A stretch of 64,000 bases of DNA from contig NC_060067.1 of NCBI RefSeq assembly GCF_922984935.1, positions 142,437,501-142,501,500 of the forward strand. Direction: 5' to 3'. Each line of letters begins with the position of its first letter. Within the stretch, counting starts at the first letter, position 1. Made by a program: the position numbers and the translations under genes. The stretch is from Meles meles (lineage: Eukaryota; Chordata; Mammalia; Carnivora; Mustelidae). Below are positions 1-12,741 of the stretch, in pieces. The notes under the pieces were generated by a model that was given only the letters and a program-made list of their open reading frames with translations, did no database searches and was not told where the DNA came from.

Positions 1-340
1 ACACTCTGCTTAGAGTGGCTGGCGTTTCAAGATAAGGCCACAGAAGGAAAGAGACTTACTTATGTGCATAGAGATGAACTCCTAGATCTTAGAAATAATA
101 ACCTGCTACCACCCAATTTCCAAGAAATGGAATCTCCTTGCCCAACTGAAGAGTGGTTCAGGGTCACTGAAGTGAAGGGTGGTTATATCTCTTTGGGGTG
201 GAAAATGTCTTAATTTCCATCAGCTTTCCATTTCAGGTAAGTTTTGCTGTGGTAGTTGTCTTTTATTCACAACTGTCTGCCCCCTCCTTTCCCATTGATT
301 GCCCATCCTTAATCACAACTTCTTCCCTCCGTCTTCACAA

Positions 341-362
341 CACAAACACACACACACACACA
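341..362. repeat. (CA)n microsatellite
   Basis: Short CA-rich run, imperfect at its left end (CACAAACACACA). Simple sequence with no other content. Confidence 0.8.
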
Positions 363-3300
363 ACCATGCACCCAATGCCTCCCCTCTCCTTCCACAGATA
401 GAACTATTTATCTATCAAACTGCTTCAGTCTTTTTGGAAACACATGCTGTCTCCTTGAGCAGGAGACGCTGGAAGTAGGAGTCAGATGAATCTAGTCAGT
501 TGCAGACCATCCACGCCTGTGAGCTAAGGAGATACGAGGTTCTGTTGGCTATTATCATTCAGGCACTTTCTTGGTCACTTCAAGTAGGGATGTTCTGGGA
601 TCTGAGTGATGGGACAGCAAACTGAAACTAGAAGCTGGAGGAGAGGTAGAGTGGCTTGCTTTCCAGGAGACGTGAGTGGAGGCGTGGTCTCACTGGGAAA
701 AGCTGCAGAGCCAGATACAAGGCCAAGATAGCCAAGCTAGAAACAAAAGCACAAATTAGCCAGCCAGCACAGTCATGTCCGAATACCATGTCCATAATTT
801 ATGTCTCCTCACACCCTAATATGCCTAATGATTGAATTTTAAATGACACCGAGAAGGCACCTTTGTGGATATGAACAAAATGGGCTTTTGAAAACACACC
901 AGGACCACAAATTCTTGAGAAAAAACAACACATGGAAATTTTTTAAAAAGGGGGGAAAAAGCAATTTGGCATTGATACATAGAGAATGGGGATTAGATTT
1001 AATTAAAGGGAGGGAACTTCCAACTCCATCTGGTTCTCTCCACATCAGCACTAGGGAGGGATATTAGAGCAAGAGCTAAGGGATTATTTCTTGGCTTTCA
1101 AGGATTTCCTCCTCAGGGATCAAATACAAACATCCAAACCAACCTTTGGCTCAGAAATGGTAAGCCAGACACTGTTGGCTTTCTGACTGTTCGTGTTTTC
1201 TTGAGTCACCTCCGTAGTGGAGTGACCAGCTCTCAGTAGCTTCTTGGAAATAGACGATTTTTCTGTTTTTTTGCAGTGACAATGAATCCTGAAACTGAAT
1301 GGTGCTAATGTTTTCCAAGAGAAGCGGCCCCGGAGGGAGCTTCCTAGCCTGCCAACAGAGGATGAAGAGGATGCAAATTTAATTAATTTCAAATCAACGT
1401 AGACACAAGAACCTTTTGCTGTTTCTTCCAACGCCCACTCTTCCTAATGATGGCATCACCTGTACTTGGAAGAATGCACAATTGAGAAGCACTAGGAAGA
1501 AGCTTGGCTGCCGTCCATGCTAGCTGCTGAGGGAGGAGGAACCACATGGTATCCACCTCTCATCAGGGCCTCTTCCCGCCCGTCCACCCGCCTCTCACTG
1601 CCTGTACTCACTCTGGCCATGCTCTCTAGGTCTTACCTTCCTGCTTCATTCCTCGGAGTTTAAATCAGGAAGCTGTTTTATATATGGCTCCCTTCTGGGT
1701 CACCTTGTTACCTAATTAGCTCTGGATAATTTCCTCTGATTAGTCAAGTCCTCTGACAGGTCATCTGCGTTCAGCAGGAACTTTCCTCAAGGTGAGTTAC
1801 ATCATGGGAGAGACAGAGAACGAAGCGAGTATTTCACTGTATACATCATCCCAGGGGCTTGGTAAGCTCACCTACCTGCCCAGAAGACATACAGAGAGAG
1901 TCTGCCGTCCTGAGGAGATGCTGTTTGGTGCCTTGTGGACTCTGAGTTGGCCGGACCCTTTGGGACCTTCTCTGAGGAATAGGAATCTTCAATGAGAGAG
2001 CAAAGTGATTTCCTTCTCAGCTAAAATCACCTGTCTGTTCACATTTCCCCCAGACCTCATTCTTGCTCTCACCACACCTCCCTTGCCTGTGGTATGTGAA
2101 TAGGACATGTACACAGGGGGATCAGCTGTCAACCTTCTTTGTTCTTGAGATCCTTAAGGTCATTTGAAACAAACAGAATAGAAATAGGAAATACCTGTGT
2201 CTGTGGCAGATATCACTCAGTGCACTTTCCTATCAGGCTGGGACAAGCCTCGTGTCCTCCTCTACACAGCTCTCCAGGAGGCCCCAGTCAGTCCATCAGA
2301 GAGGACATTTTCCACCATATTTGTTGACACCCTTTACAAGACGTGGTGGTGCAGAAGGGTCTGCTTATCATTCCCATCCACGTAAATCACTCCTCATTTA
2401 ATCCTTAATTTTCTACTTTAAAGCAATCTAGCAAATTGGGAGTCCTTAGATCTTCTACAACACCTGATATTTTATTCTAGGAAAGAAGTAAAGAATGAAA
2501 CCTTATTTATTTTATTCTCTACATATAAACTGAGGGGAGATGAGGTTCACCAAACATTTGCTGCTGAATTTGGGGTCTTGTGTTTGAAAGGCCACCTTAA
2601 TGCGTAACAAAAATGGCCCCTCTCCCTCTTTTTGGAATCCCTCTGGCATGCTCGCCTTCGGGACTGGGCCCATAATTTTAAAGGCAGAGCTCCAAAGCTG
2701 GGAGGATCTTTCCACACAATGAAAGAAAACTATCTGGTTGTGTTTAACCACGGCTATTCTGCTATCCTGAGACTTCATAGAGCTTTGGCAAAAGACAGTC
2801 TTCGTGGTATATAATTTCAACAGATTTATCTGTCATATTCTCGTTAGTACATCCTAATATGGTATTTTTGTTTTCACTTCTGTTCTGTACATTCATATTC
2901 AACTTGTGGTCCACAGTGACTCCCAGATACTTATGCCAAAGTTGTCATTTTCTGAATCATTGTTTCAGCCTATTTTGTTAATTTGTTCCTTCTCAACATT
3001 TTGACTCTCAGAAGACTCTCTGATTGCTTCTTTCTCTCTCTAGGTATCCAAGATTTGGGGGGAACACCAAGGCCTGTCAATTTTGTCCAAGACCATCCAA
3101 TAATGCGACTTTAGAAGTTCAGAGAACTATAAGAGGTCTTTGAATCTCATTTTGATGAAGCAATATTTTACGATAAAATAAAAATACTCTCATTTGGTAT
3201 TTAAAATTATTTCAAATTCCAGAAGCAAGCTTCAGCACCATGCCTTTCAATTTATGTCTGAAAAATGTACTAACTTCTGTAATTGCACAGTATGCAAGCA

Positions 3301-3750
3301 TTTTTTTAAAGGTTTTTTTTCTCTGCCAAGATATAGGAACCAAAGCAGTGAAGGGTCAATCCTAGCCTCCTGTATCTTTTAATTGCTGTTCAATCAATAG
3401 GTGTCATATATTTATGATAATTTTAAGAATTGTTTTAAACTCAAAGTTAATTTTATGTTTCAAATTATTATCTATAAACAGCTAACTAATTTTCCCTTAA
3501 TTGGGTAGCCAATTAGAACAAAATCTGACTTGGGGATATTTTAAAGATATGTTTCACTGCATTTTTGTACATTTTAAGCAAACCAGGTTAATAATATTGT
3601 TGAGTCGAACTTCTCAGGAAACTTATTTTAATAAATATGTAAGGATATCAACCAGCTACTCTTACTGCAATGATGTGACTCCTCTTTCTGGCGAGCTCAT
3701 TGTTATCCAGACACAGGCATACTACAGGGATCAAACTCCAGAGCCATGGT

Positions 3751-3770
3751 GGGGTGGGGTTGGGGAGGGG
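3751..3770 (+). other. G-quadruplex motif
   Basis: Reads GGGGTGGGGTTGGGGAGGGG: four tracts of four G with loops of 1, 2 and 1 base. This is a textbook intramolecular G4 pattern with very short loops, predicted to be stable. No gene or promoter is recognisable next to it. Confidence 0.85.
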
Positions 3771-4536
3771 AGGCAAATGCCTCTAGCAGTGTAAGTGGAT
3801 GCTTTAAAAATGCTTTTGTCTATTTTTAAATTTTGGTTTTTTATCAGTTTGCACCATGTCTGGAAGGAGGCTCCCATGATGAATAAACAGAAAATGTAGA
3901 CTTTAGTTTCAATTCCTGTCAGAATTAATACAAATTCTGAATGTACTGGAGTGATAAGACACAGTTACATACTAGGAAGACACCACTGAAATTCTCATTG
4001 TGGGGAAAACATTGACATTTTAGGCTGAATTAAATTTACACATGCTATGTTTTCAGGCTCGGAAGATAGTCAGGATGAATCTCGGGGTTCCATTTAGCAG
4101 GGACAACAGGCAGGCCAGAGTTGCTTCACGTGCAGATAACATTTCTTCAATCTTAAGGTAACCAGGAGAGTCACGGTATAATAGCGTGCAATGAAATTAG
4201 TCAGATTGGTTATTAATAACTGTAACTGTGATTAATAATTGCATCATCCAAACAATGAATCCTAAATTTGTTTGTTTGAGCAGTTCTTTGACATTACCTT
4301 GGCACTCTCCCATTGGGTTACCAAAGTCTTATTTTCCTCTTAGTCCTTTTGGGGGTGGCTATTTGTAGATACGCAGCGGGTTTTCTTGGTTTCTTTTGGT
4401 TTTTGCCCTACTACCTTTTCTCAAAAAAAATGTCATATTCACAGGATAGTGATCCATTCATTTATATAAAACCTTTTCAAATCAATTCCATAGATGCTCT
4501 AAGCTCTTTCTGAAATATTTTAAGAAGTTAATTTCT

Positions 4537-4737
4537 TTTTTTTTTAAGATTTTTTTTAGTTATATATTTGACACAGAGAGAGACAGCAAGAGAGGAAGCA
4601 CAAGCAGGGGAAGTGAGAGAGGGAGAAGCAGGCTTCCCGCTGAGCAGGGAGCCCCACGCAGGACTTCGTCCCAGGGTCCAGGGATCTTGACCTGAATCCA
4701 AAGGCAGATGGTTAAGACTGAGCCACCCAGGTGCCCC
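4537..4737 (-). mobile_element. Can-SINE, minus strand
   Basis: Read on plus it starts with a T-run and AAGATT, and ends with the complement of the tRNA-like head (GAGCCACCCAGGTGCCCC). It is flanked by AAGAAGTTAATTTCT (4522-4536) and AAGAAGTTAAATTTCT (4738-4753), a target duplication with one inserted base. Confidence 0.9.
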
Positions 4738-4753
4738 AAGAAGTTAAATTTCT

Positions 4754-5489
4754 AAACCAAAGTACATCCAATAACATGGAGACTTTTATTTCAGTGCTGT
4801 ATAAGTTTAGAAATACAAAACTGAGCTGTTTAAGACAGGCAAAGGTGACTAGATTCTCTTCCATTGGACTTCAAGTGTGGAGTGCACAGGTAACCATATT
4901 CCTCACTTTCCATCAGAGCATCATCACTGGCCTTTGGTATTTCATAAATAAGTAATTGGGCCTTTTACAAAAAGCACGTTCTTCACATTTTTCACTTTTT
5001 TGGTCTGCATAGCAAGAATTAAATGAATGACACATAGAAACTACAAATAGTAAGAAACATTTTTTTCAGTGTAAAGATCAGTGGAAAGTAATCACTATAT
5101 TACTCTGACTTAGGTAAAGCCCCTGAAATTACATATAACATCAAGAACTTAGGAAAACTCTGAGTGTTTAATAAATGTCAGCTTCCAGAAAGAGCAGCGA
5201 TTGTAGTTTTCCAACAAGTTAAAAATAATCTGGTAGGTTGTTGATAATTTAGCATGCATGCATCTTGTTTTTAAAGCTAAGTGAAAATAATGTAAAAAAA
5301 AAAAAACCCTACCTTATTAGAGTTTCTCATTTTTCAAGGAGTATAAAGTATTTTCTCAGAAAGTCAGTAAGATCATCAGACGTTGTATTTACCATGGGGC
5401 TTCAATGTAGAAATTCTACCTTGGAAGCCTCATGTAAAAAATCATTACTGATTAGAATTGATTTGCAAAACTATTGAAGTTGTGTGTTG
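4754..5489. other. AT-rich non-coding DNA
   Basis: No recognisable repeat or gene. Moderately AT-rich with an A12 run near 5293. Confidence 0.5.
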
Positions 5490-5680
5490 TTTTTTTTTTA
5501 AGATTTTATTTATTTTTTGTCAGGGAGAGAGACACAAGAAGGCAGAGTGCAGCAGAGGCAGAGAGAGAAGCAGGCTCCTCGTTGAGTAAGGAGCCTGATG
5601 CAGGACTCGAACCGAGGACCCTGGGATCACGACCTGAGCCAAAGGCAGTCGCTTAACCCACTGAACCATCCAGGCATCCC
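5490..5680 (-). mobile_element. Can-SINE, minus strand (first of a tandem pair)
   Basis: T-tail and AAGATTTTATTTATTTTTTG at the left; the head complement (CTGAACCATCCAGGCATCCC) at the right. It abuts a second SINE in the same orientation with no spacer, so it probably inserted into the A-tail of the older copy. Confidence 0.88.
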
Positions 5681-5903
5681 TAAAGATTTTTTGTTTGTTT
5701 GTTTGTTTGTTTTTCTTCTTGTTTATTTGTAAAGAGAGAAGGGAGCAGGGAGGGAGAGAAAGAGAGGGAGAGAGAGAATCCCAAGCAGGCTCCACACCCA
5801 GCACGGAGCCCAACATGGGGTTTGACTCCCACGACCCTGAGCTCATGACCTGAGCCAAAGTCAAGAGTAGGTGGCTCAATGGACTGAGCCACTCAGACGC
5901 CCC
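5681..5903 (-). mobile_element. Older Can-SINE, minus strand (second of the pair)
   Basis: Begins with TAAAGATTTT and a (GTTT)n stretch at 5692-5712, which is a degenerated tail. It ends with GAGCCACTCAGACGCCCC. Its body differs from the young copies (CCACACCCAGCACGGAGCCC), so it belongs to an older subfamily. Confidence 0.85.
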
Positions 5904-7494
5904 ACAACTACTAAAGTTTTAACACTGATGAAAAGCTTTAGGGTTTTTTTTTCCCTTGTCTTTTATGCTGAGAATAATATATATAATAATATTTTTCCTT
6001 TATAGCTTATGTCTTTAGAAATGCCAGCTATACATGTATATATGTATAAATTGCTCTATTCTCAGCTGCATGATTTTTGATTAAAAATATTATTAAGTCC
6101 ATACCTGTTTGTATGCTACATTGCTCAATCAGCAGTGAGTAAATTAAAAGCATTTCTAAATTTAGTTGAAAAATAAAGTGCTATAAGATAGGAGTAAAAA
6201 ATATCTTTAACATTAGTTTCTATGCAATTAATGTATGTTAACATTTAAAATTAATGTTTATGTGAAGGTAAGGTATTTGTTTACTAAAATGTTGTTGACT
6301 GAGAGTAAAGGGGTGAATTAAACATCTTTTTAAAGGAAAATTCTTTTAATTTCTGTGACTATGAAAAAAAATTTTTTACCTTTGATACTTATGTTCTTTT
6401 GATCTATATATCTCTTTAAATAAATGAAGCAATGCCAATTTTTAAAGTTCTTATAGAATTGAACCTTTTTTACACAAAATTATCTACCCTAAAATTAATT
6501 GGATTTTCTACATATCTAAAAGATACTATAACACGTTCTTGTCTTTTTTTCTTTGCAAAATATTTTTAAATTGAAAAATGAAATTTTAATTGTCTACGGA
6601 ATGTAATTTTTAAACATTTTTAAGTAAAAATAGGAAAATCTCTTTGCCCTGATTACTCACTTTTCTTCATGCCTTTAATTCTAATTTCATTTTCCACACA
6701 TTGACTTTATAATAGTTAGAGCAAGGCTGCTGACAGGCAGGTTCACCACACACAGATCCTACAAAGACATCTGTGAATAAGGATGTGCTCTTGCAGGTCA
6801 CAAAAACTAGTCAGCACCTTGACAAACAACAAGCAGAAAGATCCCTCCTCCAGGCCCCAGCTGAAGTAAAACCTGGTCGCTTAGGGCAACAGTATATCCC
6901 TAGATTCTGTGGCGGTGGGTATTTCCTTCCTATTTCAACCAGAACGACTGAAGGACTGAAGTGTTGGGACAGATCAGCCTCGAGATGGCTTGGACCCAGA
7001 GAGCAGAGAGTCCCACAACATGAAGGAAATGATACTAAGAGAGAACAATAATACTAACCGTACCTAGCATCCATTGTGTGTCTCAGTAAGGAATTAAGTT
7101 CAGCTTCTAATAGTAGACACATGAAATACAGTTGTTTTAAGCAAGGTCTTTCCTTCTCCCACATGAAAGAGCACAGAGGTAAGCTGGTGTGGTAACTGCA
7201 TGGTCACCTGGGACCTGGGTTCCTTCTCAGCCTCCCACCTCCGTCCGTGAAGAGCTCTGGTCGACCAGGTGGCCACATGATGTAAATGCTCCAGCATTAT
7301 GTTCATAAGGAGGAGAGAAAGGGAACGAGCACAGGGCAGGTGAGTCAACTGCTGGTGCATTGAGAAACCCCAACCTTATCCCATTAGCCAACCTATCTGC
7401 CAGGCCACCAGGAACAGTAGTCTCTGCGGTTGGCACATCAGCATACCCAACAATAAGGTTCTGTTTCACAAAGCACTAAGAGAATATTGGATAT
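5904..7494. other. AT-rich non-coding DNA
   Basis: Strongly AT-rich to about 6720, then of ordinary composition. No repeat family or gene recognised; the one 92-codon frame at 6773-7051 has no recognisable domain. Confidence 0.5.
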
Positions 7495-7865
7495 CTGTAG
7501 AGGCAGCAATCCAGGCCAGAAGGGGCGAAGCACTTAATCATGTAGCATCTCATTTTAATCCTCACCGTACACTTTGAAGATTGGCTTAGAAAACTCATGA
7601 ACTTGTCCCGTGTCTACCCAACTGCAGATCACGTGCTTTTTTAAAAAAATATTTTATTTATTTGACAGAAAGAAATCACAACTAGGCAGAGAGGCAGGCA
7701 GAGAGAGAGGAGGAAGCAGACTCCATGCGGAGCAGAGAGCCCGATGCGGGCCCGATGACCTGAGCCGAAGGCAAAAGCTTTAACCCACTGAGCCACCCAG
7801 GTGCCCCCAGATCACGTGCTTTAAACTACTGCACTAACCTGCCTGTCCAGTAATAACCAGTAGGA
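7495..7865 (-). mobile_element. MIR remnant, minus strand, split by a SINE
   Basis: The left part has the antisense MIR pattern (AGCACTTAATCATGTAGCATC then TCATTTTAATCCTCACC). It resumes after the SINE at 7640-7807. Old and diverged. Confidence 0.55.
7640..7807 (-). mobile_element. Can-SINE, minus strand, in a MIR
   Basis: Has the SINE tail (AAATATTTTATTTATTTGAC) and head complement (CACTGAGCCACCCAGGTGCC). It is flanked by a perfect 15-bp duplication, CAGATCACGTGCTTT (7625-7639 and 7808-7822). The middle is about 25 bases shorter than full-length copies. Confidence 0.93.
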
Positions 7866-8379
7866 GAATGTTTAAGAAGGTGTTGGTCATTGTCATGGGT
7901 GGGCACGGCCAAATGAGAGGTAATGGAAGGGGAAGGAGTGGCGGCACCCAGTGTCAGTGGAAATGGTGTATCGTGCTGAGAAAAAGAAGCCCGGGCTTGG
8001 AATAAAGTGGGTAAGGTGAAAAAAAACCTAGTTTCTGGACAGGATTTGGTCACTGAGTGAAAAAATAAAATCCCATTTACTGGAGCTGAAGTCAGCAGGG
8101 TAGTGGTTGTCCTCTTCAGGGTTGCAATAGAGAGCCATGCCCAGTTAGTCTCAAATACAGGTGGTTAGTGCGATCGCGTGTAAATGCAGAGTTGCTTGAA
8201 AGATCACCTCTTCAACAGCCATAATCACTGTGGCTTTCAGAACAGCCAAACCTGGCAGGTACGTAGCCCTTGTGTAGAAGAGGAAGAACAGCAATGTTTG
8301 AGATTTGCCCTGACCTCAAGAGTCCCACCTCCAGAAGCAGTCATACTTTGCAAAAGAGAAAAATCTGATCTAATTGACA
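7866..8379. other. Non-coding DNA, nothing recognised
   Basis: Single-copy looking sequence. No repeat family identified and no credible coding frame. Confidence 0.45.
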
Positions 8380-8960
8380 TTTTGCCCATGTATTGCTGCC
8401 TAACTACATTAGAACTGAGTGGCTTAAACCAAACCAAAATAACAACAACAAAACAAAGCCAAAAAACTTAGAAGCTTAACCCAGCAACAATCATTTATTT
8501 TGTTCGTGAGTCTGCAATTTGGGTGGGGGGTCGTTTTGAGTGACTCCTCTCTGTTCCACATGGCATCAGCTCGGTGACTGAAAATTGGGGCTGGGGGAAC
8601 TGTCTTCAGATGGCTCTCTCCCATGGCTGGTAAGCTGGTATCTTTATCGGCTGTTTGACTGGAACCCAGCCAGTCCTGTGGTCCCGGGCCTTGGTTCCTA
8701 CTACATAGTCCTCTCCATGGCTGTCATACAGCATGGTAGCTGGGTTTCATGAGCAAATATCCCAAGAGAACAAAGTGGAAGGACATGGCATTTTTATAAG
8801 CTAGACTCAAAAGTCACATATCATCACTTCCTCCATCCCCTGTCATTTGAAACAGTCACAAAGCTCAAGGGCAAGAAGACATAAATGCTACCCTTCAGTG
8901 TCAGGAGCAAGTGGGATAGGAGATATGTTATAGGCATTTTGGAAAACATCATCTGTCAAA
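8380..8960 (-). mobile_element. MaLR/MLT1-like LTR remnant, antisense
   Basis: Pattern recalls antisense MLT1-type LTRs: TGGCTTAAACC, then CATTTATTTTGTTCGTGAGTC, GGCTCTCTCCCATGGCTGG, CATAGTCCTCTCCATGGC, AGCATGGTAGCTGGGTT and TATCCCAAGAGAAC. Highly diverged, so the exact subfamily is not resolved. Confidence 0.45.
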
Positions 8961-9134
8961 CTTGGTGTGGCCCCATGCTATGGCTGTCTTGGCTTAGACA
9001 TACATCCTTGTCCAGTAATTTTTGGTAGGTTTCACCACCTACATGAGGCCTGACATAACAGGTCAGGCCATGGGGGGAGCAGACAGAGAGAAACTTATGC
9101 CTATTCTCAGTACATAAAGTTATAGTGGGAACAG

Positions 9135-9235
9135 ATTTGATTGTGAGCACCTTGAGGATGGGGATTAAAAAGCATTAGTCATCTCTGTATCCTGAACAGT
9201 GCTTGGCCCTAGGAAATGGTCAATAACCATGGGAA
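9135..9235 (+). mobile_element. L2 3'-end fragment
   Basis: Matches the L2 3' end pattern: TGTGAGCACCTTGAGGATGG, then TCATCTCTGTATCCTGAACA, GTGCTTGGC and a CAATAA end. Confidence 0.6.
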
Positions 9236-9420
9236 AACCCATCACCTACTGAGCTAAGAGTCACTATACAGCCCTTACTCAGTACTACGTCAGTCTTTAT
9301 CATCAGTGACAACAGGACCTGAATAGAGAATTGCTTATTGTCCATTATCATTTTTACCCAAGTTTCCAGTTCCACTGTGTTTCCCTCACCTTCCAGCTAA
9401 TAGATTCTGATGCCATTTTT

Positions 9421-9597
9421 TTTATTTGACAGAGAGAGATCACAAGTAGGCAGAGAGGCAGGCAGAGAGAGAGAGAGAGAGGAGGAAGCAGGCTCCCCGC
9501 CGAGCAGAGAGCCCAATACGGGACTCGATCCCAGGACCCCAAGATCATGACCTGAGTTGAAGGCAGAGGCTTAACCCACTGAGTCACCCAGGGGCCC
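9421..9597 (-). mobile_element. Can-SINE, minus strand
   Basis: Contains TTATTTGACAGAGAGAGATC and the head complement at the right. Flanking duplication TCTGATGCCATTTTT (9406-9420) and TCTGAAGCCATTTTT (9598-9612), one mismatch. Carries a short (AG)n run. Confidence 0.92.
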
Positions 9598-9612
9598 TCT
9601 GAAGCCATTTTT

Positions 9613-11456
9613 AATCATTATTTGAAGTTGTCCTCTTGTGTGTTCTTTTTGTTTTTAGCCGTCTTAAATCCAATCTGGAAAGTGGCAGAGAGCAATCATT
9701 ATTGAACTAACAAGCAAATAGAGGTGGGGGGGGAAAGTTGGCCCCTGTTTGGAGGGGAAGGAACACAAGGTGGGGGAGCCCAGCAAACCACTGAAATCCT
9801 TTCTGTATCTCTTTCTACTCAGCTCTGGGCTTCCCTCCTTTGCTCTCTAGAACGTGCATGGAGAAAGGAAATACAAGTTTTATTAATAACAAGAGTCAAT
9901 GATCTATTTTAGGTGACAACACAAGCAAGATAACGACTGTTTCTTTCTTGGATAGGAAGAGAAATGAACAAAATAAAAGGTGCTGTAAATTCTTCTTGAA
10001 AGTTCTCCAGCCAGCACTAAATGTAGATGAAGCCAACCAAGCCAGCTAACAGGGCAAGATGGTAAACTATGGGACCCATGTTATTCTCACCGCCATAAAT
10101 CTGTACAGAAATTCCTCCATCTTGTTACATGCAGTGACCAATGACTTTTCATCTCATGTGAATGTACCCTTCTGTTTGTAACCCACCCTGTTCATTCCAG
10201 ATGCCTCGACCTTTCCTCTTTGCTTATAGTGCCCAATACTCTACCTTCAGGGACAAGGAAGGGATAGATACATCTGTGGAAACACCCAAATGAATTAATG
10301 TCAGGATTTGTGTTCTCAGTGGGGCTGGAGCACGAACAAGGGGAACACAGTGGGCTGGGAAAGGAGGTGGGGAGTATGTGAGGAAAAGCTCTTGGGGACT
10401 CCCTGGTTCAACAGATGAAACCAACATTAGTTGTGGAGACCAAAGGATAGGAATCAAAATCTGGAACACAAATCTGAGGCAGGAATTAGAAGCAGACTAG
10501 AAAGGGTTGGGAGTGAGAAGGGTGAAGAGAGTTCTGGGTGATTTCCACAATGGAGCTGAGCTGTCCAGAGTCTGCTTTCATTGTCCACTGGATGCACAGG
10601 GAATGGTGCTCAGCCTGGCTTCATGGTGGAAGGGCAGAAAGGACATTAGATAATAATACCTTCTCTATAACAGAGTTGCGCCTCCTCCCTGTTAAGTTGA
10701 GAAACTCAGTTCTAGAGGGAAAGCATGACTATTAAACCCTGGGCTAGGATTCATGGTCTCACAGCACTGGGACTCATACCCTGACTCCTATCAGAGCTGT
10801 GAGAGTGGTGGGAGCTAACTGAATTGTCTGAGAAGGGGCAGACCACCTACAACTCTGGTCAGACCCAGAGCAGGTGACACGAGATGTGGACAGCACAAAG
10901 CCCAACATTTTCTTTTGAATAAATTTCACAAATTTATCCTAAAGAAATACACTTCTAATTTTCTGCCCTCACATGTAATGTTGGTGTATTTGTTTAAACA
11001 AGACTCTTGATTAGATGAGAAATTTTCCAACTCAATATACCTCCGCTCAAAAAGAGACATATGGGCTCAGGTAACCAAACCAGGCAGAGACAGGAAGTTG
11101 TTTCTCTCAGAGACAAGGAGAAGCAGGTTCAGCTACAGCAAGGGGCAGCCAGACCAGGTACTCAAACACAGTAAGGATTCTTCAGTGTGTCTGTCTTTCC
11201 TTCATTGTCTGAAACAACTTTCTCCACGGGGCTATAACTATTGCAGCTAGTAGCTCCAGGAAGCTCATCTTTCTGTCTTTCCCACTAAAGTAGAAGGGAA
11301 TCTCTTTCCTTTACCCAATGAAGAAAAGTCCCCCAGAATGACTTTTATGCCTAACCCCGTGAAAATGGTATTGGGACTGATGGGGGTTGACATTTCCCTG
11401 CACTGCCACAGGTTGAAATGTGTGTGTCCCTCTGTGTATGTGTTGGGTACACACAT
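9613..11456. other. Non-coding DNA, no gene recognised
   Basis: No clear repeat family. The part around 10040-10240 has an LTR-like feel but I cannot assign it. Open frames are at most 81 codons with no recognisable motif. Confidence 0.45.
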
Positions 11457-11524
11457 TGGTTGGTTGGTGGGGTGGGTGGTTGATTAGTTCATTAGTTGGT
11501 TGGTTGGTTGGTTGGTTGGTTGAA
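11457..11524. repeat. (GGTT)n-rich simple repeat
   Basis: Imperfect TTGG repeat, interrupted by GGGGTGGG and TTGATTAGTTCATTAG, ending in about five clean TTGG units. Confidence 0.85.
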
Positions 11525-11679
11525 GAGGATTCATGAGGAAGGAGCTTCTAAAGGGAATCAGAGTGTTATGACCAGATGCAGGGTATTTGGGACCAGCCAC
11601 GCACACAGATACCCCCACCCACTACACATGCTCTTCTTTCCTCATTTATCCACATGCAGAGTCAGAAGTCCAGAGTGGG

Positions 11680-11867
11680 AGGGTACCTGGGTGGCTCAGT
11701 GGGCTAAAGCCTCTGCTTTATGCTTAGGTCATGATCCCAGCGTCCTGGGATCGAGCCCCGCGTCTGGTTCTCTGCTCAGCAGGGAGCCTGCTTCCTCCTC
11801 TCTCTCTGCCTACCTCTCTGCCTACTTGTGTTCTCTGTCTGTTAAATAAATTTAAAAAAGAAGAAGA
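11680..11867 (+). mobile_element. Can-SINE, plus strand
   Basis: Head TACCTGGGTGGCTCAGTGGG, B-box-like GGGATCGAGCCCC, CT-rich tract, and a tail ending in (GAA)n. Perfect 16-bp duplication AGAAGTCCAGAGTGGG (11664-11679 and 11868-11883). Confidence 0.93.
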
Positions 11868-11883
11868 AGAAGTCCAGAGTGGG

Positions 11884-12724
11884 CCAGGTTCTCAGGATGG
11901 GAGATCTATCGATGCTTTTCATTTCCTCCTTTGTACATTTTTAGTATTTTTCTAAATGTGCTACAGTAAATGTGTATTGCCTTTGTAATTTATGTTACAA
12001 AAAACAGAGTGGGTAAGTTTCCATTAACCGAGGCAGAATATTAAGAACTCAGACAGGAAAATCCAATATTTTTACAGTATATCTTGTGAACTTTTGTTGC
12101 AAAGCTAATTAATATATTTAGGTGTATATGACCAGGACTACTTTTTGTGGGAAGGAGAAGGGGTTCCAAATGGGGGTTGGTTAGAAGCCCTGAAAGCCTT
12201 GCTCCACAGTGCGGAATGTCTTTTTTCCTGCGTGCCTTTCTGTATCCCAGGGTGAACATGGACACGCTTCATACATTTCTCTTCAGGGCCTATGGGAGAC
12301 TCAGGGAACCTTTGGAGATTGCATTTACCTTGTGGGCTGTGTCTCCATTGAGGACAGGAGCAGAAGATCCTCAAGCAGTTGTCAAGATCCCAAGAAGCTG
12401 AATGAGAACAAGCCAACATTAGAAAGACTTTCTCTTTCCATAATGCCTAATGTCTACTCACTTGGGCTCCTTTTTTTTAAACTATAAGAATCATTAAATA
12501 TTAAAGAATATTTTGAATACAGAGTAAAAATATCCTCCATTTAAAATTCTCTCCATTGTACACATCTCCCTTGCCACAGTTTCTACAATTAATGCACTTT
12601 TCATAGAGTAAAAAAATTAGTGAAAATAAAGTGCAATTAAAATACGTCCCCCCGCCCCCATCAAATTCATTCTTAATTCCACGAGCCTTAGCAAGGCGAT
12701 TTGTACTCTCCACCAACTCTTTCT
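11884..12724. other. Non-coding DNA, nothing recognised
   Basis: Overlapping frames of up to 93 codons occur on both strands between 12138 and 12487. None has a recognisable motif, and no repeat family is clear. Confidence 0.45.
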
Positions 12725-12741
12725 AAGAAAGGCAATGTGAG

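Larger units (their letters stand above)
1..4521. other. Single-copy non-coding DNA, no gene recognised
   Basis: No open frame here exceeds 103 codons and none resembles a known protein. I see no SINE, L1 or MIR. The stretch holds a short CA microsatellite, an A-rich patch near 905-960 and a G-quadruplex motif (listed separately). Diverged old repeats could be hidden here. Confidence 0.6.

Noticed and set aside
5520..5879. 119-codon minus-strand frame
   Set aside because: Lies wholly inside two abutting Can-SINEs; similar peptides recur in the frames at 9354-9608, 11496-11849, 23097-23456, 37566-37832 and 56835-57200 for the same reason.
11457..11524. Regular repeat spacing suggesting an array
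   Set aside because: Simple (GGTT)n with no unique spacers; CRISPR arrays do not occur in this genome type.
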